Source of the DNA: Nocardia abscessus NBRC 100374
GTDB lineage: Bacteria; Actinomycetota; Actinomycetes; Mycobacteriales; Mycobacteriaceae
DNA: 60,258 bases
Assembly: GCF_000308455.1 (NCBI RefSeq)
Contig: NZ_BAFP01000020.1
Span: 1-60,258, forward strand
Direction: 5' to 3'
The notes beneath the pieces were generated by a model. It made no database searches. It saw only the letters and a program-made list of their open reading frames with translations, and was not told where the DNA came from. Every line of letters begins with the position of its first letter. The first letter of the stretch is position 1. Positions 40,848 through 49,380 of the stretch are shown here, in pieces. The position numbers were made by a program, and so were the translations under genes.

Positions 40848-43025
40848 ATGACAATGCTGGTCATGACGGCCACGGTCAGCGGGTTGCGAAATCGGCGGGC
40901 GGATGATGGGGTGGGCGGCGCGTCGGATCGGGAGGGATTTCGGCCGGATATCGAGGGAATGCGGGCGGTCGCGGTAGCCGCTGTCGTGCTTTTTCATGCG
41001 GGTGTGCCGGGGATCGGGGGTGGATTCGTCGGTGTGGACGTGTTTTTCGTTATTTCCGGATTTCTCATCACCGGAATACTCTGCCGTGCGGCGGTGGCCA
41101 CCGGCACTGTCGGGCTGGTGCGGTTCTACGGGGCGCGTGCGCGTCGACTGCTGCCCGCCGCGGGCGTAGTGCTGGTCGCCACGGCGATCGCCGCGGCCGC
41201 GTTGTTGCCGCCGTTGCAGGCTCGCGAAGTGCTCGGCGATGCAATCGCCTGCGCGCTGTATGCCGGGAACTACCGCTTCGCGCTGCACGGCACCGATTAC
41301 CTGGCCGCCGACGCGCCGCCCTCGCCGTTTCAGCACTTTTGGTCGCTCGGCGTGGAGGAGCAGTTCTACCTGGTATGGCCCGCGCTGGTGATCGCGACGA
41401 CCTGGCTGGTGCGGCGGCGTCGCAGCGGTTCGACCGGGCCGTTGCCGTACCTGGTCGTCCTCGGGGTGGTGGCCGCACTCTCCTTCGCGGTCTCGCTGAT
41501 CTGGACGGAAGCGCTGCCACCGTGGGCGTTCTTCTCGCTCCCTGCCCGGGCTTGGGAACTGGCGGCGGGTGGCATGGTCGCGTTGACGGCCGTTGTGTGG
41601 TCCCGGCTGCCGGACGGCGTATCCGCCGTCGCGGGATGGGCCGGGTTCGGTGCGATTCTCGCGGCCTGCGTTCACCTCGACGAAAACGTGCCTTACCCGG
41701 GCACCGCGGCGCTGCTGCCCGTGCTGGGCACGGTCCTGGTGATCGGAGCCGGCTGCGCCCGCGCGCGATTCGGTGTCGGTCGCGTTCTTGCGGTGCCCGA
41801 GTTGCGCGCGATCGGCAGAGTGTCCTACCCCTGGTACCTCTGGCACTGGCCGGTGCTGGTGCTGGCGCCACAGGTGCTCGGCCGCCCGCTCGGATCGGTC
41901 GGCGCACTGGGCGCGGTCGCCACGGCCTGCGGACTCGCCATGCTCACCCAGCGGCTGGTCGAGGATCCGGTCCGCTTCGCCGTTCGGTTGCGAAGTTCGG
42001 CCCGGCTCAGCCTCGCGTGCGGCGGCGCGAGCACCGCGATCGCGATCTGCGTGGCGCTGGCGCTGCTCACGGTGGTGTCCGCCCCGGTCGGCCGCGGCGC
42101 GGCGGCGCAGCGGCTCACACTCACACCGGTGGCACCGGCTACCCCCGCCGCCGACCCCCATGACGACGTGATCCGGCAGTTGACGGCACAAACTCAGTCG
42201 GCGATCGCCGCCTCCGCCGACATCCGCGACGTTCCGGCCAACCTCACTCCCTCGCTCGCCGATGCGCGTGGCGACCGGGCGGAGGTGTTCGACAACGGTT
42301 GCGTCCGGTCCTGGCACGAGGTGGGCCAGGCCGAGTGCGCCTCCGGCGATCCGGACGCGGCCACCACGGTGGCCTTGGTCGGCGATTCCCACGCGGCGAT
42401 GTGGCAGCCGGCGTTCGAGCAGATCGCCGTATCACGCCACTGGCGGCTGGAGACCATGGCCAAAGTCACCTGTCCGCTGTTCGACCTGCCGATCACCAGC
42501 CCCTATCTGGGCCGCGCGTACACCGAATGCGAGCAGTGGCGCGGGCAGATCCTGACGCGGCTGGCGCACAAGCGCCCCCGGCTGATCGTGGTGAGCATGT
42601 CGCGGCGCTACGGCGGCGACTTCGGCTTCGTGTCCTACGACCAGGCGTGGATCGACAGCCTGCACCGGCTGGTCGCCCAGCTGAGCACGACCGGCTCGGC
42701 TGTCCTCGTGCTCGGCGCGATCCCCGATCCCCATGCCACCGTGCCCGCGTGCGTGGCCGCACATATCGGCGATGCCTCGGCCTGCGCTCCCGCGCGGCCG
42801 GTCGCGGTCGACGACGCGGGCATTGCGGCCGAGCACGCGGCGGTGACGGCAGGCGGCGGACAGTACGCCGACCTGACCGCGCTGTTCTGCACCGCGGCTC
42901 GCTGCCCCGTCATCGTCGGGAACAACCTCGTCTACCGTGACGACAACCACCTCACGATCGGTTACGCCGAGACCCTCGGGCCGGTAATCGGTGCGCTCGC
43001 CGAACGCGCGCTCAGCCACGGCTGA
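40848..43025 (+). CDS. Membrane acyltransferase (OafA/YrhL type) with C-terminal SGNH domain
   Basis: This 725-aa protein has an acyltransferase-3 domain of about ten membrane helices (about 30-400), starting FRPDIEGMRAVAVAAVVLFHAG and including FFVISGFLITGILCR and HFWSLGVEEQFYLVWP. It is followed by an extracytoplasmic SGNH hydrolase-like domain (about 430-725) with VALVGDSHAAMW (Ser about 513) and a terminal DDNHLT motif. Such two-part enzymes O-acetylate exported polysaccharides or peptidoglycan. The ATG at 40848 or 40863 may be used. Confidence 0.92.
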   Translation: MTMLVMTATVSGLRNRRADDGVGGASDREGFRPDIEGMRAVAVAAVVLFHAGVPGIGGGFVGVDVFFVISGFLITGILCRAAVATGTVGLVRFYGARARRLLPAAGVVLVATAIAAAALLPPLQAREVLGDAIACALYAGNYRFALHGTDYLAADAPPSPFQHFWSLGVEEQFYLVWPALVIATTWLVRRRRSGSTGPLPYLVVLGVVAALSFAVSLIWTEALPPWAFFSLPARAWELAAGGMVALTAVVWSRLPDGVSAVAGWAGFGAILAACVHLDENVPYPGTAALLPVLGTVLVIGAGCARARFGVGRVLAVPELRAIGRVSYPWYLWHWPVLVLAPQVLGRPLGSVGALGAVATACGLAMLTQRLVEDPVRFAVRLRSSARLSLACGGASTAIAICVALALLTVVSAPVGRGAAAQRLTLTPVAPATPAADPHDDVIRQLTAQTQSAIAASADIRDVPANLTPSLADARGDRAEVFDNGCVRSWHEVGQAECASGDPDAATTVALVGDSHAAMWQPAFEQIAVSRHWRLETMAKVTCPLFDLPITSPYLGRAYTECEQWRGQILTRLAHKRPRLIVVSMSRRYGGDFGFVSYDQAWIDSLHRLVAQLSTTGSAVLVLGAIPDPHATVPACVAAHIGDASACAPARPVAVDDAGIAAEHAAVTAGGGQYADLTALFCTAARCPVIVGNNLVYRDDNHLTIGYAETLGPVIGALAERALSHG

Positions 43026-43178
43026 GCCGGCCCGTATCGGGGACCGCGGGAAGACATCGCGCCCTTCCGGCGTTGCACCCGGTCACCGCCGCACCCGCGC
43101 CCTGCGGGAAGGCCCGGTAACCTGCGGGTTGTCGGAGGGGTCGGGGAGAATGGCGGGGAATCTATCGGAGGAGGGACT

Positions 43179-44837
43179 GTGAACGACGGTCCGCTGATCG
43201 TGCAGAGTGACAAGACGCTGCTGCTGGAGGTCGACCACGAGTCGGCCGACACGGCGCGGCAGGCGATCGCGCCGTTCGCCGAGCTGGAGCGGGCGCCCGA
43301 ACATGTGCACACCTATCGGGTGACCCCGCTGGCGCTGTGGAACGCGCGGGCGGCCGGGCACGATGCCGAGCAGGTGGTGGACGCGCTGGTCAGCTTCTCC
43401 CGGTACGCCGTGCCGCAGCCGTTGCTGGTCGACGTGGTGGACACCATGGCCCGCTACGGCAGGTTGCAGCTGGTCAAGCATCCCGCGCACGGGTTGACGC
43501 TGGTCAGCCTGGATCGCGCGGTGCTGGAGGAGGTGCTCCGGCACAAGAAGATCGCCCCCATGCTCGGCGCGCGCATCGATGACGACACGGTAGTGGTGCA
43601 CCCGTCCGAGCGCGGCCGGATCAAGCAGATGCTGCTGAAGATCGGCTGGCCCGCCGAGGACCTCGCGGGCTACGTCGACGGCGAGGCGCACTCGATCGAG
43701 CTCGACTACGCGACCGACGGCTGGCACCTGCGCGACTACCAGCAGATGGCCGCCGACTCGTTCTGGGCGGGCGGCTCCGGTGTGGTGGTGCTGCCCTGCG
43801 GCGCGGGCAAGACGATGGTCGGCGCCGCGGCGATGGCCAAGGCGAAGGCGACCACGCTGATCTTGGTCACCAACACGGTGGCAGGCAGGCAGTGGCGGCG
43901 CGAACTGCTCGCGCGCACCTCGCTCACCGAAGAAGAGATCGGCGAGTACTCAGGAGAACGCAAGGAGATCCGCCCGGTCACCATCGCCACCTACCAGGTG
44001 ATCACCCGCCGCACCAAAGGCGAGTACAAGCACCTGGAACTGTTCGACAGCCGCGATTGGGGCTTGGTCATCTACGACGAGGTGCACCTGCTGCCCGCCC
44101 CGGTCTTCCGGATGACCGCCGATCTGCAGTCCCGGCGCAGGCTCGGCCTGACCGCCACGCTGGTGCGCGAGGACGGCCGCGAGGGCGACGTGTTCTCGCT
44201 GATCGGCCCCAAGCGCTACGACGCGCCGTGGAAGGACATCGAGGCCCAGGGGTGGATCGCCCCTGCCGAATGCATCGAGGTGCGGGTCACGCTGACCGAT
44301 GCGGAGCGGATGACCTACGCCACCGCCGAGCCGGAGGAGCGCTACAAGCTGTGCTCCACCGCGCACACCAAAATCGCTGTGGTCGAGTCGATTCTGGCCC
44401 AGCACCGGGACGCGCCCACCCTTGTCATCGGCGCCTATCTGGACCAGCTGGACGAACTCGGCGCCGCGCTCGACGCCCCGGTGATCCAGGGTTCGACGAA
44501 GACCAAGGACCGCGAGGAGCTCTTCGACGCGTTCCGGCGCGGCGAGATCCCGGTGCTCGTGGTGAGCAAGGTGGCGAACTTCTCCATCGATTTGCCGGAA
44601 GCGTCCGTGGCCGTGCAGGTTTCGGGTACCTTCGGCTCTCGACAGGAGGAGGCGCAGCGCCTGGGCCGGCTGCTGCGCCCGAAACAGGACGGGGGCCAGG
44701 CCCATTTCTACTCCGTGGTCGCGCGCGACACCCTCGACGCCGAATATGCTGCTCATCGCCAGCGTTTTCTCGCCGAACAAGGGTATGCCTACCGCATCAC
44801 GGATGCCGACGACTTGCTCGGCCCCGCCATCGGATAA
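43179..44837 (+). CDS. ercc3: XPB/Ssl2-like DNA repair helicase
   Basis: This 552-aa SF2 helicase is the bacterial XPB homologue. An N-terminal damage-recognition-type region (about 1-190) precedes Walker A LPCGAGKTMVG (about 207), DEVH (about 300), the RED-type motif LVREDGREGD, and the second RecA domain (VIQGSTKTKDREELFDAFRRG, VSGTFGSRQEEAQRLGRLLRPK). It unwinds DNA 3' to 5' in nucleotide excision repair. The GTG at 43179 follows GGAGGAGGGACT. A helicase-associated gene lies 4.5 kb downstream; in M. tuberculosis the two (Rv0861c/Rv0862c) are adjacent. Confidence 0.95.
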   Translation: MNDGPLIVQSDKTLLLEVDHESADTARQAIAPFAELERAPEHVHTYRVTPLALWNARAAGHDAEQVVDALVSFSRYAVPQPLLVDVVDTMARYGRLQLVKHPAHGLTLVSLDRAVLEEVLRHKKIAPMLGARIDDDTVVVHPSERGRIKQMLLKIGWPAEDLAGYVDGEAHSIELDYATDGWHLRDYQQMAADSFWAGGSGVVVLPCGAGKTMVGAAAMAKAKATTLILVTNTVAGRQWRRELLARTSLTEEEIGEYSGERKEIRPVTIATYQVITRRTKGEYKHLELFDSRDWGLVIYDEVHLLPAPVFRMTADLQSRRRLGLTATLVREDGREGDVFSLIGPKRYDAPWKDIEAQGWIAPAECIEVRVTLTDAERMTYATAEPEERYKLCSTAHTKIAVVESILAQHRDAPTLVIGAYLDQLDELGAALDAPVIQGSTKTKDREELFDAFRRGEIPVLVVSKVANFSIDLPEASVAVQVSGTFGSRQEEAQRLGRLLRPKQDGGQAHFYSVVARDTLDAEYAAHRQRFLAEQGYAYRITDADDLLGPAIG

Positions 44838-44856
44838 GCGGAGGCATTTCCTCCGC
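44838..44856 (+). terminator. Short stem-loop after the XPB gene
   Basis: GCGGAGG and CCTCCGC (7-bp stem, 5-nt loop) follow the stop directly. It is short and lacks a T-run, so termination is uncertain. Confidence 0.4.
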
Positions 44857-44878
44857 AAACTGTGCTAGGAATGAGGGC

Positions 44879-45547
44879 GTGCGACGCTTCGAATTCGCGG
44901 TGGACCGCAGGCACGCCCACGCGGTCAACGAAGTCTTCGCCGACCTTCGCCGCCTGCGCGTCATGGCGATCGCCGCCGCGGTCGTCGCGGCGAGCGGGAC
45001 GGCGTTTTTGATCTGGCTGAACCACACCTGGGCGTATCTGGTCGCGGTCGCCTTCGCGCTCGGCGCGGTGACCGCACTGTGGGTGGCCCTGTGGACGCCG
45101 TGGCATTCCAGCATCGACAAGCTCTACGCGGACGGAGAGCTGGTCCCCGCTGTGGTCTCGGAAGTGCGTCCGTCCGGTGTGGTGCTGCTCGCCTTGGTGG
45201 ATGTCTCCACACCGGAGACGGGTGACCGGCGCTATGCCTTGGTGACCCGCAAGGTCGGTGCCCTCCCGGGCCACGAGGCCAAGGTGGGGGAGCGAGTGCC
45301 GTCGGTCGCGGTGCGTACCGACCGGGCGCCACGGCCGGTGGGCGAGCGCTGGCAATCGGTGAGCGCCATGCCGATCGCGTGGGGCACGACCGACGGCAAG
45401 GTCATCGCAGGCGCCCGCGCGGCGATCAGCGAGACCGAATGGCGGTTGCTCACCGACAATCTCGGGCTCGCGGAGAAGGTGCGGCGCACCACCACGAAAC
45501 GGTTACTGCTCGATCCGGATCAGTTGCCCGGCGAACTCGGCACCTGA
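44879..45547 (+). CDS. Membrane protein of unknown function (possibly DUF3239)
   Basis: This 222-aa protein begins VRRFEFAVDRRHAHAVNEVF, has two adjacent membrane helices (about 25-70: VMAIAAAVVAASGTAFLIWL and AYLVAVAFALGAVTALWVAL) and then a soluble C-terminal domain of about 140 residues. I think it belongs to the actinobacterial DUF3239 group, but I am not certain. The GTG at 44879 is preceded by CTAGGAATGAGGGC, without a Shine-Dalgarno sequence. Function unknown. Confidence 0.75.
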   Translation: MRRFEFAVDRRHAHAVNEVFADLRRLRVMAIAAAVVAASGTAFLIWLNHTWAYLVAVAFALGAVTALWVALWTPWHSSIDKLYADGELVPAVVSEVRPSGVVLLALVDVSTPETGDRRYALVTRKVGALPGHEAKVGERVPSVAVRTDRAPRPVGERWQSVSAMPIAWGTTDGKVIAGARAAISETEWRLLTDNLGLAEKVRRTTTKRLLLDPDQLPGELGT

Positions 45548-45599
45548 AACCGGCTGCGAACGCCCGATTCCCGGTCGCGCGCACGCCTACACTCGAAGG

Positions 45600-46238
45600 A
45601 TGGTTCCAGCGTCCAACCTGCTGGCATTCGTCGCCGCCGCGGTCGTCATCATCGTCGTGCCCGGTCCCGGCGTGCTGTTCACCGTCGGTCGTGCGCTCAC
45701 CCTCGGCCGCCGCGCGGCATTGCTCTCGGTGCTCGGGCACGCAGCGGGCGTCTACGCGGCGTTGGTCCTGGTCGCGATCGGGCTGGGCGCCTTGCTCACG
45801 GCGTCGGCGCTGGCGCTCACCGTGGTGAAGTTCGCGGGCGCGCTGTATCTGATGTATCTGGGAATCCAAGCGATTCGCCAGCGTTCGGCGTTGCGCGAGG
45901 CGCTGGGCGCCCCGGTCGAGCCGACGCCCCATGCGCGGGTGCTGCGCCAGAGCGCGATCGTTGGGCTCACCAACCCCAAGGCGATCGTGTTCTTCTCCGC
46001 GGTGCTGCCGCATTTCGCCGACCCGGCGGCGGGTTCCCTGTCCTGGCAGTTCCTACTGCTCGGCACCGTCTTCCTCGCCATCGCGCTGGTCTCCGACAGT
46101 GCGTGGGCACTGCTGGCCGCCTCGGCGAGATCCTGGTTCGCGAAGTCGCCGCGGAGGCTGGAGGCGGTCGGTGGTGCGGGCGGGGTGATGATCCTCGGTG
46201 TCGGCGCGTCGGTGGCGCTGACCGGCAGCGGCGACTGA
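45600..46238 (+). CDS. LysE-family translocator
   Basis: This 212-aa six-helix exporter has the signature VVPGPGVLFTVGRALTLGRRAA and GLTNPKAIVFFSAVLPHF. It probably exports an amino acid or related compound. TACACT (45588-45593) lies 6 nt before the ATG, predicting a leaderless mRNA. Confidence 0.9.
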   Translation: MVPASNLLAFVAAAVVIIVVPGPGVLFTVGRALTLGRRAALLSVLGHAAGVYAALVLVAIGLGALLTASALALTVVKFAGALYLMYLGIQAIRQRSALREALGAPVEPTPHARVLRQSAIVGLTNPKAIVFFSAVLPHFADPAAGSLSWQFLLLGTVFLAIALVSDSAWALLAASARSWFAKSPRRLEAVGGAGGVMILGVGASVALTGSGD

Positions 46239-46310
46239 AGCCGCTACCATCCAGCGAGGTCGGTGCGCCGGTACCGACACGAGGCGGGGTGGAAAGGGGT
46301 GGTCGTTCGT

Positions 46311-47720
46311 ATGAGGTTGTCCGGCCGGATGTGCGCCGCGGTCGCGTGTGTGTTCGTCGCGGTGCCGTGCTTACCCGCGAACGCCGAACCGCCCGCTGAC
46401 CCGTTCGTCGGCGCGCCGGGCCTGGGCGATCCGTACTACCCGCTGGACGGCAACGGCGGCTACGACGTCCGGCACTACGACATCGCCATCGATTACGACC
46501 CGCCGAGCCGTCGGCTCGCGGGCACTGCCACGATCGCCGCCGCCGCCACCCAGGCCCTGCGCGTGTTCAACCTGGACTTCGCGGGACCGGAGGTGCGGAT
46601 GGTGTCGGTGAACCACCTCCCCGCCGCATTCGACCGCAACGGCGAGCACGAGTTGACGGTGACGCCGATGCTCCCCCTGCTGCCCGGGGTGCCGTTCACG
46701 GTCACCGTCGACTACGCGGGCCCCGCCGTGAACACCGAAGGCGAGGGATGGACGTTCGCGCCCAGTGGCGGCGCTTTCGTCGCGGGCGAGCCGCACTCGG
46801 CGACCAGCTGGTATCCGCTCAACGACACCCCGCTGGACAAGGCCACGTTCACGCTGAACGCCACCGTTCCCGCGGAGTGGGAGGTGGTTTCCAACGGTGT
46901 GCGAACCGAGAACGTGGTGCGCGGCGACCAGCGGACGGTCCGTTGGGCCAGCGCCGCGCCGGTGCTGGGCTACCTGACCACCGTCGCGATCGACAAGTTC
47001 GACTACCTCGAGCAGCGCAGGGCCGACGGCACTCCGCTGATCAGCGCGTTCGCGCCGAATGCGGACAGTCGCCATCGCGAACTCGAACAGCGCCTGCCGG
47101 AGATCCTGGACTTCTCCGAACAGCTCTACGGCCCGTACCCGTTCGAGGCCGCGGGCGGCATCTACTTGGACGCCGACATCACCTTCTCACTGGAGACCCA
47201 GACCCGCCCGCTCTACGCACCGCGCATCGATCTGCAGACGGTGGTCCACGAGATCGCGCACCAGTGGTGGGGCAACTGGGTGTCGGTGCGTAACTGGTCG
47301 GACATCTGCCTGAACGAGTGCTTCGCCAGCTACACCGCCGATTACCTGTGGCCGGAGCGCACGGAGGGCAAGAACGTCGACGACGACTACCGCAGGACCA
47401 TCCGGAAATACCGCGACAGCCAGAAGTTCTGGGACATCCCGCTGGAGAACCCCGGCGCCGGGAAGGAGTTCACCTCCGTCTACTACCGCGGGCCGCTGTT
47501 CCTGCACGCGCTGCGCAAGCAGATCGGCGAGGAGGTGTTCTTCGCAGCCGTCCGGGACTTCCTGGCCGCGCATGCCTACGGCAACGCCTCGATGCCGGAG
47601 TTCCGCGCCTTCGTGCAGGCCAGGACGCCCATGGACCTGACCGGCTTCTTCCACGCGTGGCTGAACACCACCGCGCCGCCGCCGGAGGAGTATCTGTTCC
47701 CCGGCGCCCTGCGCAGCTGA
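46311..47720 (+). CDS. Secreted M1-family metallopeptidase
   Basis: This 469-aa protein has a signal peptide (MRLSGRMCAAVACVFVAVPC, cleavage likely after ANA about residue 25), an N-terminal beta domain and the M1 catalytic site HEIAHQWW (about 311) with the third zinc ligand Glu exactly 18 residues later (HExxH-x18-E, in LNECFASY). It is shorter than full aminopeptidase N (about 850 aa) because the C-terminal helical domain is missing, as in other actinobacterial secreted members. The ATG at 46311 fits the signal peptide; a GTG at 46263 is in frame upstream. Confidence 0.92.
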   Translation: MRLSGRMCAAVACVFVAVPCLPANAEPPADPFVGAPGLGDPYYPLDGNGGYDVRHYDIAIDYDPPSRRLAGTATIAAAATQALRVFNLDFAGPEVRMVSVNHLPAAFDRNGEHELTVTPMLPLLPGVPFTVTVDYAGPAVNTEGEGWTFAPSGGAFVAGEPHSATSWYPLNDTPLDKATFTLNATVPAEWEVVSNGVRTENVVRGDQRTVRWASAAPVLGYLTTVAIDKFDYLEQRRADGTPLISAFAPNADSRHRELEQRLPEILDFSEQLYGPYPFEAAGGIYLDADITFSLETQTRPLYAPRIDLQTVVHEIAHQWWGNWVSVRNWSDICLNECFASYTADYLWPERTEGKNVDDDYRRTIRKYRDSQKFWDIPLENPGAGKEFTSVYYRGPLFLHALRKQIGEEVFFAAVRDFLAAHAYGNASMPEFRAFVQARTPMDLTGFFHAWLNTTAPPPEEYLFPGALRS

Positions 47721-47724
47721 ATCG

Positions 47725-48555
47725 TCAGTCGTCCTCGACGTGCTCCCGAGCCTTCGCCATTCTGCGTTCGGCCCGGTCCAGCTGGCGTTGCGCGGCGTGT
47801 AGGTCGTCCTTGGCCGACCGCTCGGCCGACTTGCGGAATTGCCGCTGCTGTTCGGCCTGTGCGAGCTCGTCGCGCAGCGCGGCGACGCGTTCTTCGGCAC
47901 CGGACAGTTCGTCGGTCGCTGCCTCGAGCGCGGATTGTGCCGAGTCCTTCGCCGCGCGGGCGGATTCGAGCGCGTCCTCGGCGTCGGCCAGCTCGCGGCG
48001 CGCGGTGTCGTCCGGCTGCCGCCGCGATGCCGCGCGCCGGGGTGACGCGGCCGGTTCGGGCACCGCCAGCAGGTTCGGTCCGCTCGGCCCGAAGCCTTCG
48101 TAGCTCGCCGCGGTGGCGAGGGTCCCCGTGCGCAGCCGCTCGGCCACCTCCGGGTCGGCGAGTGCCGCCGTCAGCGTCTGGCTGATCTCACGCACGACAC
48201 CCTCGCCGACCGGATGCCCGTGCTCGGCGGCGAGCGCGCCCGCCTTCTTGGCGAGCGCGTTGACCAGCTGCTGCCGCTGGGCGGTGAGGCTGCGCAGCTG
48301 CTCGGCCGAGAGTTTCCGCTGAGCGGCGGCCAGGGCCGCGCCCAGCCGGAGCAGATCCGCCACCTCGCCGGGTGCCGCGCGGGCCAGCAGGTTCGCCGCC
48401 CACGCGGTCAGGGTCGGTTTGCGCAGCTTGCCGATGGCAGTCGCGAGCTGTTTGTCGCCCGCCACCTTGGCCTCAGTCGCCCGGTCCGCGCGTGCCGCGA
48501 CGAACTCCGCGGGCGCCAGCCCGTACAGGTCGTGCGCGACGTCCTCGACCGTCAT
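47725..48555 (-). CDS. Conserved actinobacterial coiled-coil protein
   Basis: This 276-aa protein has a conserved N-terminal part (LYGLAPAEFVAARADRATEA, LRKPTLTAWAANLLAR) and a C-terminal coiled coil of about 100 residues rich in Ala, Glu, Gln and Arg (SARAAKDSAQSALEAATDEL). No catalytic motif is visible and the function is unknown. TACGCT (48569-48564, minus strand) lies 8 nt before the ATG at 48555, so the transcript is likely leaderless. It converges on the M1 peptidase gene with only 4 nt between the stops. Confidence 0.82.
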   Translation of the reverse strand: MTVEDVAHDLYGLAPAEFVAARADRATEAKVAGDKQLATAIGKLRKPTLTAWAANLLARAAPGEVADLLRLGAALAAAQRKLSAEQLRSLTAQRQQLVNALAKKAGALAAEHGHPVGEGVVREISQTLTAALADPEVAERLRTGTLATAASYEGFGPSGPNLLAVPEPAASPRRAASRRQPDDTARRELADAEDALESARAAKDSAQSALEAATDELSGAEERVAALRDELAQAEQQRQFRKSAERSAKDDLHAAQRQLDRAERRMAKAREHVEDD

Positions 48556-48649
48556 ACTGACCAAGCGTAACGGCCCGGTCTCGGACGACGACACACTCCG
48601 CATACCGGACAAGAGTCCAGTTGGATGAAAATCGCGAAAGGCGTTGCTA

Positions 48650-48739
48650 GTGAATTACTCTGCGTTCTCGTTGCTCGGCCGTCTGCTCCCCAGCATCCTC
48701 GGTTACGCGCTCATGGGGCTCTACGGCACGCATATGTAG
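48650..48739 (+). CDS. Possible 29-aa hydrophobic small protein
   Basis: GTG at 48650 opens 29 codons beginning MNYSAFSLLGRLLPSILGYA and ending in GTHM, with TAG at 48737. GAAAGG lies about 8 nt upstream. The peptide is amphipathic to hydrophobic. It occupies the gap between the divergent coiled-coil gene and the lipoprotein gene, about 110 nt before the latter. It could equally be chance; conservation would decide. Confidence 0.35.
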   Translation: MNYSAFSLLGRLLPSILGYALMGLYGTHM

Positions 48740-48849
48740 CGCGCCGCCCGCTCCGGGTCGGCCGGTTGGCTGATGCGGCCGCTTGGTCCTGCGGGTATCC
48801 TCACCGCGTTCACGAGCCCGTGAACGTGTTCGGTGAGAGAGGTTTTCAG

Positions 48850-49380
48850 GTGAAGTTTCCAGGAGCGAGGCTGCTGGCACGGGTCGTGCTCGCCCTCGTC
48901 GCGGTGGCCGCGGTGGTGGTCACGGTGGCCGGCTGTTCGATGATCGGGGACGCGGGCAAGTCGGACACCGCCAAGGCCGAGGTCGGCGACTGCATCAACG
49001 TCATCGAGGGCTCGGCGGTCGATTCCAAGACCGAGCCGGTCGACTGCTCGTCGGACAAGGCCGTGTACAAGATCGCGCAGTCCTACGACAAGAAGACCGA
49101 CTGCGCCGCCGACTACACCTCCTATGAGGAGACCCTGGGCGGCGGAACCACCGCGTTCCTGTGCCTGGCGCCCAACTTCAAGGAGGGCAGCTGCTACAAC
49201 GAGAGCAGCACGACCGGCTACAAGCACGTCGACTGCGCGTCCACGGACGCCACCTTCAAGGTGCTGAAGCGGATCGACGGCCAAGCCGACGAATTGCTGT
49301 GCGACGCGAACGCCGACGGCTTCCGGCTCATCGAAACCGATCCCAAGGTCACCTTCTGCACGGGCAAGCCGAAGGGCTGA
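48850..49380 (+). CDS. Secreted Cys-rich lipoprotein (LppU-like)
   Basis: This 176-aa protein has a signal sequence (VKFPGARLLARVVLALVAVA) ending in lipobox VAGC (Cys about 31), then a domain with eight further cysteines (GDCINV, VDCSSD, TDCAADY, FLCLAP, GSCYNE, VDCAS, LLCDAN, TFCTG), probably in disulfides. It resembles mycobacterial LppU-type lipoproteins; role unknown. The GTG at 48850 has GAGAGAGG upstream; a GTG at 48820 is a weaker alternative. Confidence 0.82.
   Translation: MKFPGARLLARVVLALVAVAAVVVTVAGCSMIGDAGKSDTAKAEVGDCINVIEGSAVDSKTEPVDCSSDKAVYKIAQSYDKKTDCAADYTSYEETLGGGTTAFLCLAPNFKEGSCYNESSTTGYKHVDCASTDATFKVLKRIDGQADELLCDANADGFRLIETDPKVTFCTGKPKG

Noticed and set aside
43892..44878. 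Plus-strand frame overlapping the XPB gene and continuing into the 222-aa membrane protein
   Set aside because: The part inside the helicase gene is an out-of-frame shadow; only the section from GTG 44879 has protein-like features.
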